Assembly (NCBI GenBank): GCA_040954595.2 | Contig: JBECUI020000028.1 | Location: 248,001-312,000 of the forward strand | DNA: 64,000 nucleotides | Direction of reading: 5' to 3' | Origin: Balanoglossus misakiensis | Taxonomy: Eukaryota > Hemichordata | The notes under the pieces: model-generated | Told to the model about the DNA's origin: nothing | Seen by the model: only the letters and a program-made list of their open reading frames with translations | Databases searched by the model: none | In this document: piece by piece, positions 1 to 13,040 of the stretch | How the letters are laid out: each line of letters opens with the position of its first letter | How positions within the stretch are numbered: the stretch's first letter is position 1 | Translations under genes and position numbers: made by a program

Positions 1-117
1 AACGTTCTTCACATTTGTCAATCAGACTGAAATTTAGGGAGGCATAAAGTAACTGTAATTTCGGGTATAGTCGTGTCGTGTCTACTATTTGATGGTTAAT
101 TTCAGGACCCCCATTGA

Positions 118-312
118 CCTAATTAATTATGTACACACCTAATTCTAGGCTAACCAATAGATCTAGAAGTTTGGATTTTGTAGGACATAAATCAGTTTAG
201 GATCAAAACTTTTTGACAAAATTTCTGGTATCCACAGCAGATAATCCTTGGCATTCTGTAGAAACCCTGGGAATCGCTTGGGCCCAGTGAACACTGCTTT
301 CAGCTTTAATTC
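118..312 (+). repeat. Interspersed repeat, copy A
   Basis: This segment resembles 62145-62775 near the other end of the window, in the same orientation. Shared landmarks are CTAATTCTAGGC followed by AACCAATAG, and later GGTATCCACAGCAGATA, CTTGGCATT and CAGCTTTAATT. The 62-kb copy has extra sequence between the landmarks, so this copy is shortened. No coding potential is visible. It is a dispersed repeat of unknown class. Confidence 0.6.
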
Positions 313-1549
313 ACCATGTAATCAGATGCAGACATTTTGAAAACAATGTGATTTAAATTCTAAGCAGACTTTTGTTAAAGGGTTATGATCGTCTAATGCG
401 CATGTGCCAAAGCAGAGATTCTGGTTACAAAAACTTTATCAATGACACAATTCTGTCTATACAACAGACAAGATGGCGGCAACCATACTCTGTGTCGTAA
501 ATTAGGAAAAAAAAACAGCAAATTGAGTGAAAAGAAGAGACAAAATGAAAGTCTTCTTTATATATATATATATATGGTGGGAAAGAAATATGAAAGGAAG
601 TGAAGGCAGTCCACTATTTGAATGCATGCACATAAAATTTGCAGATATTTGGATTTGATCTTATTTTGTACACACAAAATTACACATATGTGCATAAGAG
701 TAAGACGATTGTCTGCATTTAAAACTGTCTGACGGAGGTTATCATCAGTGCTTCCACACTGATACCATGGAAAAACTAGAAGAATTGAAAATAAGAATGA
801 GACAAGATTTGTTGTATTCCTCTGTCTGTAATTTAGGTCTGCTTTGGGCAAATAGTGCTTTGAATTTATTCTGTGTGACTGTCAGGTCCCAAATACATTA
901 AGATAATTTCGGGAATGGCACAGACCATGTTATTTGTAACATCAAGAAAGCTCCTTTTTTGAGAAAAATGATTTTATTTTTCCCCACATAACAATTCCCA
1001 GGAGTGACACGGGTATCAGTCTTGGTTTTCAAAATATTCACTGTTCACATTATTGTGACAACTTACTTGAAAGTGGTGTCTTAGTTGTTGATTTGTTGAT
1101 TGTATATTGGATGGCTGTGCTTGCACTGCTTGTTGTTGTTGTTGGGCTATCTTTGTAATTGCTTTTGTTGTTGTCTTTGTGTTATGAGTTGATTTTGTCG
1201 TGCATGTTGATCTTGCTGATTCTTCAATTCAAGTTCTTATTTTCTGTGCCATCTCTAGATTCTCCTGCAGTGCTTGAATATTCCTCTAAAAGATCAAACA
1301 AAGAAAAGTGTAAACAGTCAATCATTGTCATGTGTCAATCTACCAACAGGTAACTGACTACAGGAGCTTCAGCCAATTTTCACTTGGGAGATTATTGAAA
1401 TCAATTTAAAGCTCAGTAACTCCAACTTCGGGTTATTTTCTCAATATTTTTTTGGGGTATCAACTGTGGTTTCTTGTCCCACTTATCATGGAATTAATCA
1501 TATTCAAATATTTGAAGGGATTAAAAAGTACATACTGTAAAACACTTTA
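313..1549. other. Non-coding stretch with (TA)n tract
   Basis: I see no convincing exon here. A short (TA)n microsatellite lies at about 559-575, and a TTG/TGT-rich low-complexity stretch at about 1125-1180 produces a short accidental reading frame. Confidence 0.5.
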
Positions 1550-1884
1550 GTGCCTTTCACACGTGCCATCAACGCCGCCCCAGCAGCGGCCCTAGGGCGG
1601 CGTTAATTTGTAAGTGCCACGTGTGAAAAGGTGAGAGCGGCTTTTTTGGGGACGGTGTTGAGGGGTGGGACCTGGGTCGGGGCGCTGCACTAAACAGCGA
1701 CTCAAATCACGTGTGAACATTGTGACCTTTAGTCACGCTGCTGTGGACGCGCGTAGAGGGCGATGACCCTGTCCCTTTTATACACATGTGCATGCAAAAG
1801 TATTTGAGTCACTGATAAGAAATGTTTACCAAATTTTATAATCCCAAAAAGGGCGCCCTAACAATGGCACGTGTGCAAGCGGCT
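1550..1884. repeat. Inverted-repeat element with CACGTGTG ends (MITE-like)
   Basis: The left end reads GTGCCTTTCACACGTGCCAT followed by a GCCGCCC-rich stretch. The right end carries an inverted counterpart around GGGCGCCCTAACAATGGCACGTGTGC. Internal copies of CACGTGTGAA occur at about 1618 and 1710. The layout is that of a short non-autonomous inverted-repeat element. The exact ends and target duplication are uncertain. Confidence 0.4.
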
Positions 1885-2183
1885 TTAATTTTTCGCGAGC
1901 AATACATTTTCGCCAAATACGCAAGTGCAAAAATAGTGTAAAAATAAAGTGTCACGTAAATTTTTTTGAAGATAACGATGCAGTGAATGAAATAAGTGAA
2001 CGCGAAAATTTATACTCGCGAAACAGTGGCCGCTCTCGATATAAGATCTGGAGTGCTGAGCAGTCTCTAACTATGTGTACTGATTGGTTGCAATAGAATA
2101 CATATCAATAAGCAGGCCTTCTCCGCCCGTCAAATAGTGTTTACCCATCGTACAAATTGCCAAAATGAAGATATATCCCAATA

Positions 2184-2359
2184 CAGTAAAACTCCAATTA
2201 TCCGAACTGACAGGGGGACATTGATTTTGTTCGGATATGCAGACAGTTCGGTTATTCGGATAGCGATCCTATACAAAAGAACTGTTTGGGGGACATGACA
2301 GCAGTTTGGATAACCAAACAGTTCGGATAATTGGAGTTCGGATAATTGGAGTTTTACTG
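2184..2359. mobile_element. pogo-like MITE, 176 bp, TA target duplication
   Basis: The element starts CAGTAAAACTCCAATTATCC and ends with the inverted form GGATAATTGGAGTTTTACTG, giving terminal inverted repeats of about 26 bp. It is flanked by TA on both sides (2182-2183 and 2360-2361). The CAGT...TATCCGAAC end resembles pogo/Tigger-type Tc1-mariner non-autonomous elements (family knowledge). Internal TTCGGAT repeats add secondary structure. It has no coding capacity. Confidence 0.8.
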
Positions 2360-5300
2360 TATAGGTAATTTAATGGCCTGGAAGGAACATTTTTAGTCAA
2401 AAAATAGTGCCATGCATGCAACAAGCAGGTGTGTAAAGTGTGTCACCCACCAAGCTCAAGGACGCATGAAATAACAAAATAATAACAAAACCAAACAGAT
2501 TACAGGTAATATTACATATTAAGTGACACGACTTGACAATAGCCAAGTCAGGTACAAAGTGCAGAAGTTTTAATGGAGGGTTCCCATACTGATTTTATGT
2601 TCTGTGCATACATCTGTAAGTGTTGCATCAACTGAATTTTGCATCAGCAGAATTGTTGGCATGGTATATTGTAAGAAGTAAAACAGACACTTTATTTCTT
2701 TCAGGGTATTTCAACAGGACTTTGTTATATGACATCACATTTTTAAGTGTTTGATTACCATACTACATAAGGTTGAATGTATTTTGCAAACCTGATCAGT
2801 GAACACAGTGGGGTAAACCTCCATAGCTGCCAAAACGCACATTTTTTCATGAGTTTTCCTTTAAACTTGAATTAATGCATATAAATAGGCTTATCAAATT
2901 TGATTGTGACGGTACTTTGCAATTCGAAAGTCAGCTGGATTAAAACGGTTCTACCGTTTTTATAGGGGTCCAGTTGACCTCCATGGTGAGTAAACAAGTA
3001 TTGTGGTCATGATAGTTCCAGCAGTGCAAATGTTGTGTACACTTCATGATATTAAATATGTTGCTCGGTTGACATAAAAGATTTATCCTTTGACAACCAT
3101 GCTGCCTTTCAGATGGCCAGCCCAAGATAATAGTGGTGAATTTAAAATAGCTGCGAGAACTCCAAACATTTTCATACAAGTAATCCGTTTCCGGTTGACG
3201 ACAAATTCATGCACATACAAGGTATGTCGCTTACAGGCATATAAGTTGAAACTTTAGGGATAATTATCATTTTTTTTTCAAACTTTACTAGTATTAGTCC
3301 ATGCAGATGTAGGCACTGAACTGTATACAAGTATTTTTAACCCTAAATATGAGTGCATTTGCAAGTTTTAACCAGATAAATAATAAAGCTTTGCCATAAA
3401 GAAATATGGCTGCCACCGTGGGAAATGCAAGAAACAATGAAAATGTTGCATTTCTGACTATTGAACTTCATAAACAAAACATGATCTCCTCCACTAGAAC
3501 TCATGCAAGTAAATGTACACCGCTGAGACATTAGATTTTCATTTTTCATTGCAAAATTGCACTTTTTAAAAAATACAGGAATTTTAGATTTTCTTTCATT
3601 TTTGGCCTGTTTTGTCATACATAAGTGTTGATCTTGATATATTATGAAATGTCATTTAATAGACATAATTAAAATCATATATAAGATTATTTAAAGCTTA
3701 ATTTAAATGAATATTTCCTTTTTATGAAAAACTGACAATCTCGAGCAGGCAAACACTGAGACTGATTACAGTATGTAGAGGATGGGGGCGCAAATTGCAT
3801 CTGCATAAAGCAAGAAGAATGCTTCAACATAACTGACACATCTGTTTAAACAGCCAATAAATGGAAGGGGATACTGCTCCCCCCCTCTCTGAAGTCATAT
3901 TACTTGATCAAGTTTCCGAAACTCTGAGTATACGAGTCAAAATGACAATTTGTGCTTAACGTTTGTTTTGGATCAGCATTTTTCTGGTATTGGAGATGGT
4001 TTCAATCACAGCCACTGGACAAAACTGGCCATGTTAATGTTTCCACAAAATCAACAGTCGATTCAAACTGAGAAAATTTGGTCACTGGGAAAAATGTTAG
4101 TGATGTCAAAATGTTATGTTTTAGCACCTATTATCGGACTGAATGAGCGTGCTGCGTTTCATGCATTTATGATGGTTGTCTGCAAAGACCATTGGAGCAT
4201 GTTTGCCAACAGGACTGTGGTCGAATCTATACTGGTACGTGTTTGTGTAAATTGCCTATATAACAGTTGACCAGCAGGGGTAGACACCCTTTGGACAGGA
4301 ATTTGAATTTTAAAGGCACACAAGCTGCAAATTTTGGGATAGTTATAATAATTTTATCAAACAATTGAAAAGAAAATAAATGTTTGCGTGTTGGTTGTTT
4401 ACCATAACTAAAATGTTTGACATTTTCCTACGCGCTAAACAAAACTCTTTTTTTGTCCTTATCAGTAGCAGTGTGGCACCATTTCCTAGATAGACAGAAG
4501 CTCACCTCGTTGATAGCATTTGGGTGTATAACATTTCTCTGTTGTTGCTGGCTTATCTGTCAATAAGATAGGTTACATTTATCTTTAAGGGATTCATAAG
4601 TGACTTTGACATAAGACATCTTAACCCTATGACCTTTCATACAATGAGCAGTTGCCAAATTAACTTTCTCTCTGAACATTAATGTGACCAATCCGGACCG
4701 GGCACTGTTCCATTCTACTACGCAAAACAACTCATCGCAAAGAAACCCAGGAAGGGAAATGCTGACAAAATCTACACCTATCAGTAAATTTCAGACATCA
4801 AATCTTGTAACTGCATTTATACAATTTATTTGAATAATGCCTTTGTGGTTATCTGATGTCAATTATTTAATTGAAGAGTTGTTGTGTTGGAGTTAACTTG
4901 TGTGAATTGCTTGCCTTTCATTCTGACAGTCAATTATATCTTGAGGAAGCAGCTCCTACTTCTAGATTGAAAATATGAATTATTTAAAATACATGTATAT
5001 ATATTTCTTTTCAATGTACAACACTATATCACAAGTCATCTTTTCACAAGAGGTGGGCCAAACCATACAGGAAACTGTGAACAATCATTCAATGCTTTGA
5101 TATTTGGACTGACAACACCACTCTTTGGCACAATATTCAATTTCAAACATTTTTGAATACTGTAAACGCATTGAATATCGCATGTATTAAATGTTGCTAT
5201 TTTGCAATTGGGGCCAGTGAGTGAGCATTTAAATATAAGAATGCAAGGTTCTCAAAAGAAATAAAAGTCACTGTTTGTTCCTTTGATTTGTGTATCATTT

Positions 5301-6933
5301 GATAAACTGCAGCCATACACATTCATTGACGAGAAGTGTCAAAACATCCACAGGTCTATTCATTGAATGTGAGGTGCAAAGCTAGAAATGGAGATGTTAC
5401 TAGTAGTGTAATACAAAGACAGCAAATAGCAGCCGGACTTGTTTCCTACAAAAAAATCCAGCCATGTCATGTTGCTGGAAAGTCTTTGTACTTCAATAAC
5501 AATACAGTCCAATTATGAAAGGGAAAGCTATGGATATGTCCTGTTTTAAACATTTGTTTGTACTATTTTGATATTCGCCATGTTAATATCACCACAAGCT
5601 AATATCCAAACTACACACAACTGCAAGTTCACTGGCCTCAAGTCACTTATGGATGTTGACACTAATACCCATTAAAACTTCCTATCTGGGAACATGTAAA
5701 TGCACACTACAGGAAAACAAACCAATAATTCAGAACACTATTGTGACGGTCACAGAACTTGTGAATTTATTACAAAAGCAGTCATCCTGAAAATTGAAAT
5801 ACACAACCTGACGACCATCACTGATTTTAGTCAGCTACCATCACTGAATGAAGAACTCAAACAAAAAATTGCTTAATACGCTGTTAAAAATAACAATGCA
5901 ACAAAAAACACAAATGATCGACTACAGTCATATATGTACATCAAGCAACATCAACTGAAAGGCTACAGGCAGTATCGTCAATACACAGGTTGTTGTTGCT
6001 ATGCTCAAGGCGTCAATGAATTGGTGGTCACATTTCATTGAACAATGAATGGGCAAGTGCTCACTCACTTCTTCAGTGAATTTCACTGTTTGTTTATCTT
6101 ATCATAAAAACTTGGGCACCACAGTCCTTTGGATAAAAATATTCATGTGTGGTGATTTAAAATCAGTGTTGCAAGAAACAGAATTAATCACAGGATTAAT
6201 GGCTTCTGATTGAAAAATACTAAATGCTTAATATGCCATATGCCGCACACAGAGTGATCACATTAGTCAATTGGACCGCTGTTCCGAAGGACTAAAATGA
6301 TTGCAATGTTTTAATATTATATTTATTTTACAAAACCCTTACATCTGAGCTTTACTTTAAAGTACTTCCATTTACAAGTAGTACAAGTACACATCAGTTA
6401 ACATTGACAGCTAGGCATGACGTCATAGATGTAGGACTTCAAAACTGACATTCTGAACAGTGGGGGCGCTCTATCATAGTGGGTTTTAATGAACATGTGT
6501 ATTTAATTTCATGAATCAGATATATCAATGAAAACTGTGTGTTTTAACATACGCTTATTGTTTATGCATTTGCAGTATCTAGTCATATTACAGTAATACA
6601 CCAGACATGTTCTTAACTCAATCAATGTGTGTGTGTAAGTTCAATTTCTGACCACACTCAGATTACCCAAGTCCATGTGACCAACTCTACTGCAAGTATA
6701 CAGACTTGAACTCCGGAAAACTAGTCACCTACAATACTTGAACTGGAGCCACATCCAAAACTTGACTTTGAGATATTTTATCAAATCAGTGCTCCTTTTA
6801 GAATTAGAACTCCCATGCAATTTTTGTGACAGAAGAAATAATGAGATTCCAAGAAAGAACCTCCCAGTTCCCTTTTTAGAGGTCCAACCTTACCATAGAA
6901 AACAACGGGTTTGGACTGTACCATGGTGGTGAA
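2360..6933. other. Long stretch without a supported gene
   Basis: Only short reading frames without recognisable domains or good splice contexts are present. The longest is about 106 codons near 3950. A roughly 90-bp repeat copy lies at about 6850-6941; related copies are at about 13226-13318 and 15534-15625. A partial CAGTAAAACCTGTC repeat end lies at about 6963. Nothing else is supported. Confidence 0.5.
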
Positions 6934-7966
6934 ATGGTTAAGCCAGAGCATGTATCAAAATACAGTAAAACCTGTCTCAACCAAAACCTGTCTATTACAA
7001 GGACATTGTTCAAACTCCTAGGTTCACTTTTGTTAAATCGCAACACCTGGTCCAGAGCAGTGCAAACATTGGCTAATCAAGCCAGCAAGGTGTTGTCTCT
7101 ACTCTCAGTTGCCAGGTGGAAACTAGGGTATATGCCATTTGAATGTCACTTCAAGGTGTTTGATGCCATGATCTTACTCATTCTTTGTTATGGATCGGAG
7201 ACTTGAGTTTTATGACATCATAGAAAAAGTGCAAAGAACATGGTGCAGAATTTTTCTAGGTGTGCCAAGGAGCACTACCAATGAAGCTGTAATTGGAGAA
7301 TGTGGGCGGTTGCCAGTGTATGTTCACACAATGTTGTATTCGTTACTGGGTGAAACTTATAGAGATGCCACAGGAAAGACTCCCTAGGCAAGCATATTTA
7401 ATGCTACATACGTAATCTTGACTGTTTAGGCTGTCACACTTGGGCAACATCGGTGAAACACATTTTATTTTCGCCTGGATTTCTCAGGAAAGAGGCGATA
7501 AGCGTTTGTTCCTTTCAGCATTTGAGACAAGAATTTCAGATATTTTGAAGCAACAATGGAAATCACACTGTCCGTCCAAAACCAAACTCCGTACATACAC
7601 ACATTTTAAATAATTGTTACAGCCTGAAAAGTAGTTAATGTCAACTGTACACGTAATGTCAAAGACATTTTTGCATGTTTTCGCTGTTCTGCCCTTCCTC
7701 TTGCAATAGAGGAGGGAAGAGATCAGAATGTGGACGTTTCAGAGAGACACTGTAGGCTATGCTCTGGTGCACAAATAGAAGACGAGTATCACTTTTTACT
7801 TGTTTGCCCCTTATATGACAGTCTTAGAAAACAATATATTGGTTACACTAAAATTCCCCACATTCAAATGTTTGTTAATATCATGAGCGCATCAGAATCC
7901 TCAAGTATTTATGTTTACAATGCCTTTAAACTTAGAGAAAATGTGTTAAAAAACTTAATCTGCTAA
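6934..7966 (+). pseudogene. Decayed LINE: reverse-transcriptase C-terminal part
   Basis: Broken frames together resemble the end of a LINE ORF2. An upstream part (about 7020-7206) reads like the region after the RT palm, with a WKLGYMPFE segment. It shifts frame near 7200 into a segment containing IIEKVQRTWCRIFLGVPR. Stop-ridden sequence follows from 7388 to 7729. A last open piece holds a zinc-binding-type tail, ERHCRLC...EDEYHFLLVCPLY (about 7739-7830), and ends at 7966. That C-x2-C...H...C tail is typical of many non-LTR retrotransposon ORF2 ends. At least one frameshift and several stops mean it is dead. The clade cannot be assigned by eye. Confidence 0.7.
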
Positions 7967-8164
7967 GTGCCTCACTTTGTATCCCGAGTACGTACTTCCA
8001 CACAAGTGCTGCTTGATGTTGTCATTTATATTATTTGAGTACATGTATTATTTATTTCATTTTCGTACAATTTTCTGATTACCTTTATGCCCTCTTACCT
8101 ATGGGCTGGAGGCCTTGACAATCAATTAACGTGCACTGTTGTGCACCTGAACAATGAACAACAA
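7967..8164 (+). other. Possible 3' tail of the LINE remnant
   Basis: The sequence just after the decayed LINE is non-coding. It ends with repeated CAATGAACAACAAATCAATCAC-like motifs that could be the LINE 3' tail. This assignment rests on position alone. Confidence 0.3.
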
Positions 8165-8500
8165 ATCAATCACACATTCTCACTGAATCGAAAGCTGTAT
8201 ATGACACAAGCGCTGATTCAGATTGGATGACAAAGCTAAATGTTATCCTATGATACAGAAACTACAACGTGCCAGATGACAGTTCAAGAGTCATTTATTT
8301 AATGTTTTAAAACGAATTTGGCTAATTTGTGGCCGTGTGAGAAATATAATCTCACACACCAAGGACCTGGGATCATATTTCTCACACTCGTCAGGGATAT
8401 TTTGTCCCACACTCGACTGCAGCTTGTTTGGGACAGAAAATCCTCAACACATGTGAGAAATATGATCCCAAGTCCTTGGGAGTGTGAGATTCTATTAGTC
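8165..8500 (-). repeat. Hairpin repeat family, inverted copy
   Basis: This block is an inverted copy of about 18620-18975. The part at 8347-8492 is nearly palindromic: AAGGACCTGGGATCATATTT with CTCACAC on one side is matched by AAATATGATCCCAAGTCCTTGG on the other. The neighbouring part (8165-8345) matches the unique arm beside the 18.6-kb copy, including AACGAATTTGGCTAATTTGTG. A partial third hairpin follows at about 8510-8608. It is a non-autonomous element family without coding capacity. Confidence 0.65.
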
Positions 8501-9014
8501 TTACAACCTTAGGACCTGGTAAAAGATTTCTCAGACGAGTTGGGGATATTTTTAGCTCGTGTTAGACAAGCCAAAATATCCCTGATGAGTGTAAGAAATT
8601 GCGTTAAGTACACGGTGGTCCCATTCACGGATAATACAAGAAAAAAGTCTACACCGGAGTACATATACAGACAGACACACACACACACACACACACATCA
8701 AGAGATCTACAGGCAAACATTGGCTGACCCATAAGCTGCCAATGGCATGTGTACTGTACACACACCAAATAGAACAGCTGGTCTCTTTAACAGTTAGCCA
8801 GTTATGTAAACATGCAGTTACCAATCACTGTTATTATTAACAAATTGCATCCAAGTCCAGACCCAGGCTTGAATACAATGTTTACACATAACAACATTGC
8901 TTACCCATCGAGCTGAACAAGAAATGATGGTTGATAACCAGAAAAATACTAAATAAAAATTCAAAAGTTACAGATACTGGACCTTTCGTTGTCCACATAT
9001 TGTGCTGGTCTTAC
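8501..9014. other. Repeat remnant and (AC)n microsatellite
   Basis: The stretch contains the partial hairpin copy at about 8510-8608 and a short (AC)n tract at about 8674-8697. Reading frames across it come from the repeat. No gene is supported. Confidence 0.5.
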
Positions 9015-9122
9015 CTGTACACTCTCCATTGACCAATCAATATCCCACAGAACAAGTGCAATAAAAAGAGCCTGCTGTATTCACACACTGGCGTTCACAA
9101 AGATCTGCTCTCTTATTGACAT
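9015..9122 (-). CDS. Calcium-binding EGF-like exon, degenerate
   Basis: On the minus strand the exon runs from an acceptor (TTTCAG, just above 9122) to a donor (GTAAG, just below 9015). It is 108 bases and phase 1 at both ends, as usual for EGF exons. The protein reads DVNKRADLCERQC then NTAGSFYCTCSVGY, with the cbEGF start D-V-N, the C-x-N-T-x-G-S-F-x-C-x-C core and a final GEC. Two things are odd. The expected first cysteine after DVN is absent (KR instead of an E-C type pair), and a TGA stop follows GY. The exon is therefore either a decayed duplicate or carries a sequence error. It probably belongs to the same extracellular gene as the exon at 12474-12596. Confidence 0.6.
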
Positions 9123-10598
9123 CTGAAATCAAAGATAGTTTATTATTTTTAATTTTATTATTATTTATTTCCTGACAAACGTAATACACATACATCTTAG
9201 TGCATTTTCTACTGAAAATAATAAAATTGGAAAACAAGTGAAAGCTTAAAGAGCATATCTTGCCTTTTTAAATCTTATCAGAAGGTTAAAAAATGATTGA
9301 AAGAAACCTAATATTTACCAAAAGTGACAATATTTTTCGGGTATCGATTTCCATAATATTTGTTTTGTTCTCATAAAATAGACCAGCTTTAGCGATGCTC
9401 ACAGGTGTCATACGGTGTTTTCGTGCTTTTCTGTGTAATACCACAATGGGAAAAAGAGGTGGTTGCCGTGGTTGCAGCAACACATTACCTAGACGGAAGT
9501 CACCCATGTGAATTCCCCGAAAACCAATGAAAGTCTATGCCACGATCATCGATATTGTACGGTGGATATGAAGCCATCCGGCGGCGGCGGCCGTAACTGT
9601 CAATGCATGACCGTTGAACGATAATCGGCCAGGTTTGAATCACGAGAAGACAATCCACACCCTTACAGTGATCAATATTCAATTCAGAGCACAACTGATC
9701 GTTTATACCCAATATTGGTGTTCATTCAGTGTTCCAGCGACCGCGATTACACAGTAGAAGGTGAACTGGCAGGAGGCGTAAACACAATTTTGCGCTGGCC
9801 GACATCAAGATTGCTTATAATTATTCACTCTTTCGTCTGGCTACCCGGTACCCAGGGACCGCAAACTTCGATAATTAAGGTTGACAGCAATCAATGTGAA
9901 AACTTGAACGTTCAAAATATTACTGTTACTATTTCACATTTTTTTCAGTCATACCTTTGTATGGCTTCGGCTGAATGGTCGCCATCTTTCTTTTCTAATA
10001 TTTTTGTTTACAAGTTTTACGTCGCACTATGTCCGACTCATCGGTTCCAAAACACACTGTACAAATTTTGAAACAAAATGTGTTGAATAAATTTTGCCGC
10101 GTGTGAGTGAAAACCGTTTCCAAACTTGGATATTCGTGTGTATCAATGAAAATGTTTCATGCTTTGTGAGCGTGAGTGGGTCGGCCCGGCATGATCGCCT
10201 GTTGCTGTTGGTTGTATGGTTTCATTTTGTTATAATGCAGTATGAAGCATGTGAAGGAACTTTCATGATTACAGCGACAAGTCATAAATGTTTCTGTTTG
10301 TCATCACCAAAAAGGCATATAGCTTACATGTAATTCAGAAGACAGAATTTTAGTGCTGGCATGGTACATATACATCGCGGCGCGATATGTGTCATCGCTG
10401 CTGACTGCGTGTACACGCATCGGCGCTGATGGAGTTCCCTTGTAATAACACGCGCGTATTTTGTCTGTTGAGGCAGTGATCGAAAATCGCCAAAAGACCA
10501 CGATATATCAGTTGTCAATAAGTTGACATTGTCCAAGATAAGTAGATTGAGACCCAACACTCTAGTCCTAAACCTCTGGGCAATATTCCACGGTTTAA
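9123..10598. other. Intronic or intergenic stretch without supported exon
   Basis: This lies between minus-strand EGF exons, so it is probably intron. Part of it (about 9540-9610, with CGGCGGCGGCC) is locally GC-rich. Short frames are present but lack domains. Nothing can be called. Confidence 0.4.
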
Positions 10599-11393
10599 GA
10601 TGGGTCCCCCGGATCTTTTTGCCCGTTGCTATGGGCCTTTGCAGGACATTACACCCCGATTTGGACTAAGCCGTTTTCAGAGTCTAACAAGGGGCTGGTA
10701 ACTAGTTGAAAATCTGCACGATTGTGAGCGCGCGCCCCCTGACGCCATTGATATGCAAATTAGCTAGGTCAAATTTCAAAAGCCTAAGGCTTTTTATTCC
10801 GTGACCTCAAAAACGAACTTGATACGTATTCATTAGTTGCTTGAACCAGGGAAGATCGTGACGGATTTTGTTTTCGAATATTATCGTTGTATCCTACGAT
10901 TTCAGCATACCCGTACCACAGCGGAAAAAGTCATCGATTTTAGGTGTTTTTGGACGCACTCTTCCACCGGTATCGCTTCTTAGCACGACGAAAACCGAAA
11001 AAACGATCCGTCACACTGTGAGGAAGTGCGTTCTCAACAAGCAGGTCAAATTTGACTGGCGTACGTGGCCTATGAAAAAAGCCTTAGGGATTTTCGTGAA
11101 CGGTACAAAATCTCTGTGTACAAAACATTGGATTTTTAGCGTTCGATCCAGTTACTGTGGTCACAGGACGCGCATGCTATCGCTGACCGCTGCTTTACCG
11201 TATTAGCGTGGCGGCCTATGGCCGGGCGGTAGCTGCCGTAAACATACTCGGACAGGGGGTGTGTACACAATCGTGTGTATTTTTAACTAGTTACAAGCCC
11301 CTTGTCGGACGTTTATAACGGTTTCGATCAAAATTGAGTGTAGTGTCCTATAAAGGCCCATAGAAACGAGCAAAAAGATACGGGGGACCCATC
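10599..11393. mobile_element. Non-autonomous TIR element flanked by TTAA
   Basis: Two inverted arms of about 140 bases (10599-10737 and about 11263-11393) share long blocks. Examples are GATGGGTCCCCCG at the tips, TATGGGCCTTT, ACAAGGGGCT, TAACTAGTT and CACGATTGTG. TTAA lies exactly outside both ends (10595-10598 and 11394-11397), suggesting a TTAA target duplication as used by piggyBac- or Kolobok-type transposases (family knowledge). The internal 0.5 kb has a 112-codon frame without recognisable domains, so the element is probably non-autonomous, mobilised by a transposase from elsewhere. Confidence 0.75.
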
Positions 11394-12473
11394 TTAATCG
11401 AGGCAGCAATCATTGTATGTGTAAGGTGCCTATACACATCCGCTGCCATTGCATGTTGTGTACTGCTTGCAATGCGTAGCCGTAGCCTAACCGGGCCGAG
11501 TAGTGTTATTTTTTTCATAATCGCATCTCCCCTAAATGAAAAGGTATATATGTACATTTATTTTGAATGGAACGGGGGATCCAGAGGCTGACCCAGCAAA
11601 GCTGTTTAGATCACAGACATGTATGATTGCAATTCAACCACTGCAATGTACAGTCTTGCAAACGTAAATGGGTTCCTCTTGTGACGTCACAGAAATGGGC
11701 GTGGCCCAAACAGAAGTTTTTTCTCAGGCCCTGAACATTTTTAAATTTAACATTTATTTATCCATATGAAATAAGTAAAAGGACACCAGCATTTAACACA
11801 CAAGCCCAATTATTATTTATCCTCAAAGTGTGTTTCGAGCTAAGATATGCTCTTTAAAGGATAAAAAAATTACACTTAAAAACCCCAAAGAAACCAAAAC
11901 AGTTCTGAAAGACATTCCTTTTAAACCAAAAAAAGCAATGGAATGAAATTGTGCAGAATAAAAAGACGAGTTTTTAAACCCCTTTTAAAACTGTCTATAG
12001 ATCCAGCATTGCGGATAGAAGGTGAGGTTGATGACACATATTCGTAACCACATATTAATTGATCAGTTGATTGTTTTTACACCAAAGTCCTCAATATCCA
12101 TGGCAATCTCTTTCTAGGAATTTTAACACTCTCTATCATTCTCATTTTAACAAAATCCCCTGAAACTCGTGTACCCTGTCAGCAAAACTTTGTCTGATTT
12201 TTAAAACAACAGATTACTTTTTCACCCTTGCAAACAAATTTTCAATGCTAAGTTTTCACATTTGTTAATTTGTTTATATTATGCATAATTATAATTGGAA
12301 AATTTCTGAGATACAATTTCAACAAACATGTGTTCAGTACGAGTGTGCGGTTGATTTCAAATTTTAAAATGTGTGCAATGGACAGACAGGATGCATGTTT
12401 TATTGTAACCATAGCAATATACAATCCCCAAACAGTGTAGCCACAGAAGAGATCAATATCCACAGTTACATAC
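11394..12473. other. Probable intron sequence
   Basis: AT-rich sequence with no recognisable exon lies between the TIR element and the EGF exon at 12474. It is probably intron of the minus-strand EGF gene. Confidence 0.4.
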
Positions 12474-12596
12474 CTGCACATGCATGGCCATCCTCCAGCA
12501 CATTGAAGCCTTGTCTGCAAGCGCAGCAATAACTACCATGGGTATTCTGACAATAGTGTTGACACGCATTTCCACAACTGTGACATTTATTCATAT
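12474..12596 (-). CDS. Calcium-binding EGF-like exon
   Basis: The minus-strand exon is 123 bases and phase 1 at both ends. It lies between an acceptor ending CCAG (just above 12596) and a GTATG donor (just below 12474). The translation begins DMNKCHSCGNACQHYC and continues with NTHGSYCCACRQGF to a final HAC. This gives the six-cysteine EGF pattern, the D-x-N calcium start and the NTxGSYxC-type core. Such exons encode extracellular repeats stabilised by three disulfides in adhesion, matrix or receptor proteins. No lesion is visible. The complete gene cannot be reconstructed from this window. Confidence 0.75.
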
Positions 12597-13040
12597 CTGG
12601 AGGGTAAGAAGAAATTCGAAATAATTTACAAGCATTACATTATTCAAGATAAGCCTACTCTTAACAACTGGAATCTCACACCAAAGACAACTGGGCTCAG
12701 ATTATAACAAGATGGGGATAATTTTTCTCAATTTCATCATTTGAGACAACATATCCCCAAACTTATGTAGTGTCGACGTAACATTATAACATAGTTATAT
12801 CACTGTCAGGCATTTGTGTCCTACAGTCAAGGGGTTTTAGACACCTGCAGTCATTTTGATGGCGTTGGTTTGAATCCCACCAGTGCCAGAAGTGATCAAT
12901 CAAAGTGTATTATAAAACCAGATTCCAAGAAAATACAGCTGTTCAAAGGGGCTTAGGCTTTTTTCATCTTCCCTTGTCAGGTTGATATGACTATTGTTAG
13001 TATGCAGTGTTGTATGAAATGTTTTACATCGCTTACTTAC
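12597..13040. other. Probable intron sequence
   Basis: No supported feature is visible. It separates two minus-strand exons. Confidence 0.4.

Noticed and set aside
3950-4270. 106-codon plus-strand frame
   Set aside because: No domain, poor start context and no flanking exons, so it is indistinguishable from chance.
10868-11206. 112-codon frame inside the TTAA-flanked inverted-repeat element
   Set aside because: No recognisable domain, and the element looks non-autonomous. The length is compatible with chance.
12820-12900. tRNA-like B-box context (GGTTTGAATCCC)
   Set aside because: No matching A box, acceptor stem or cloverleaf around it.
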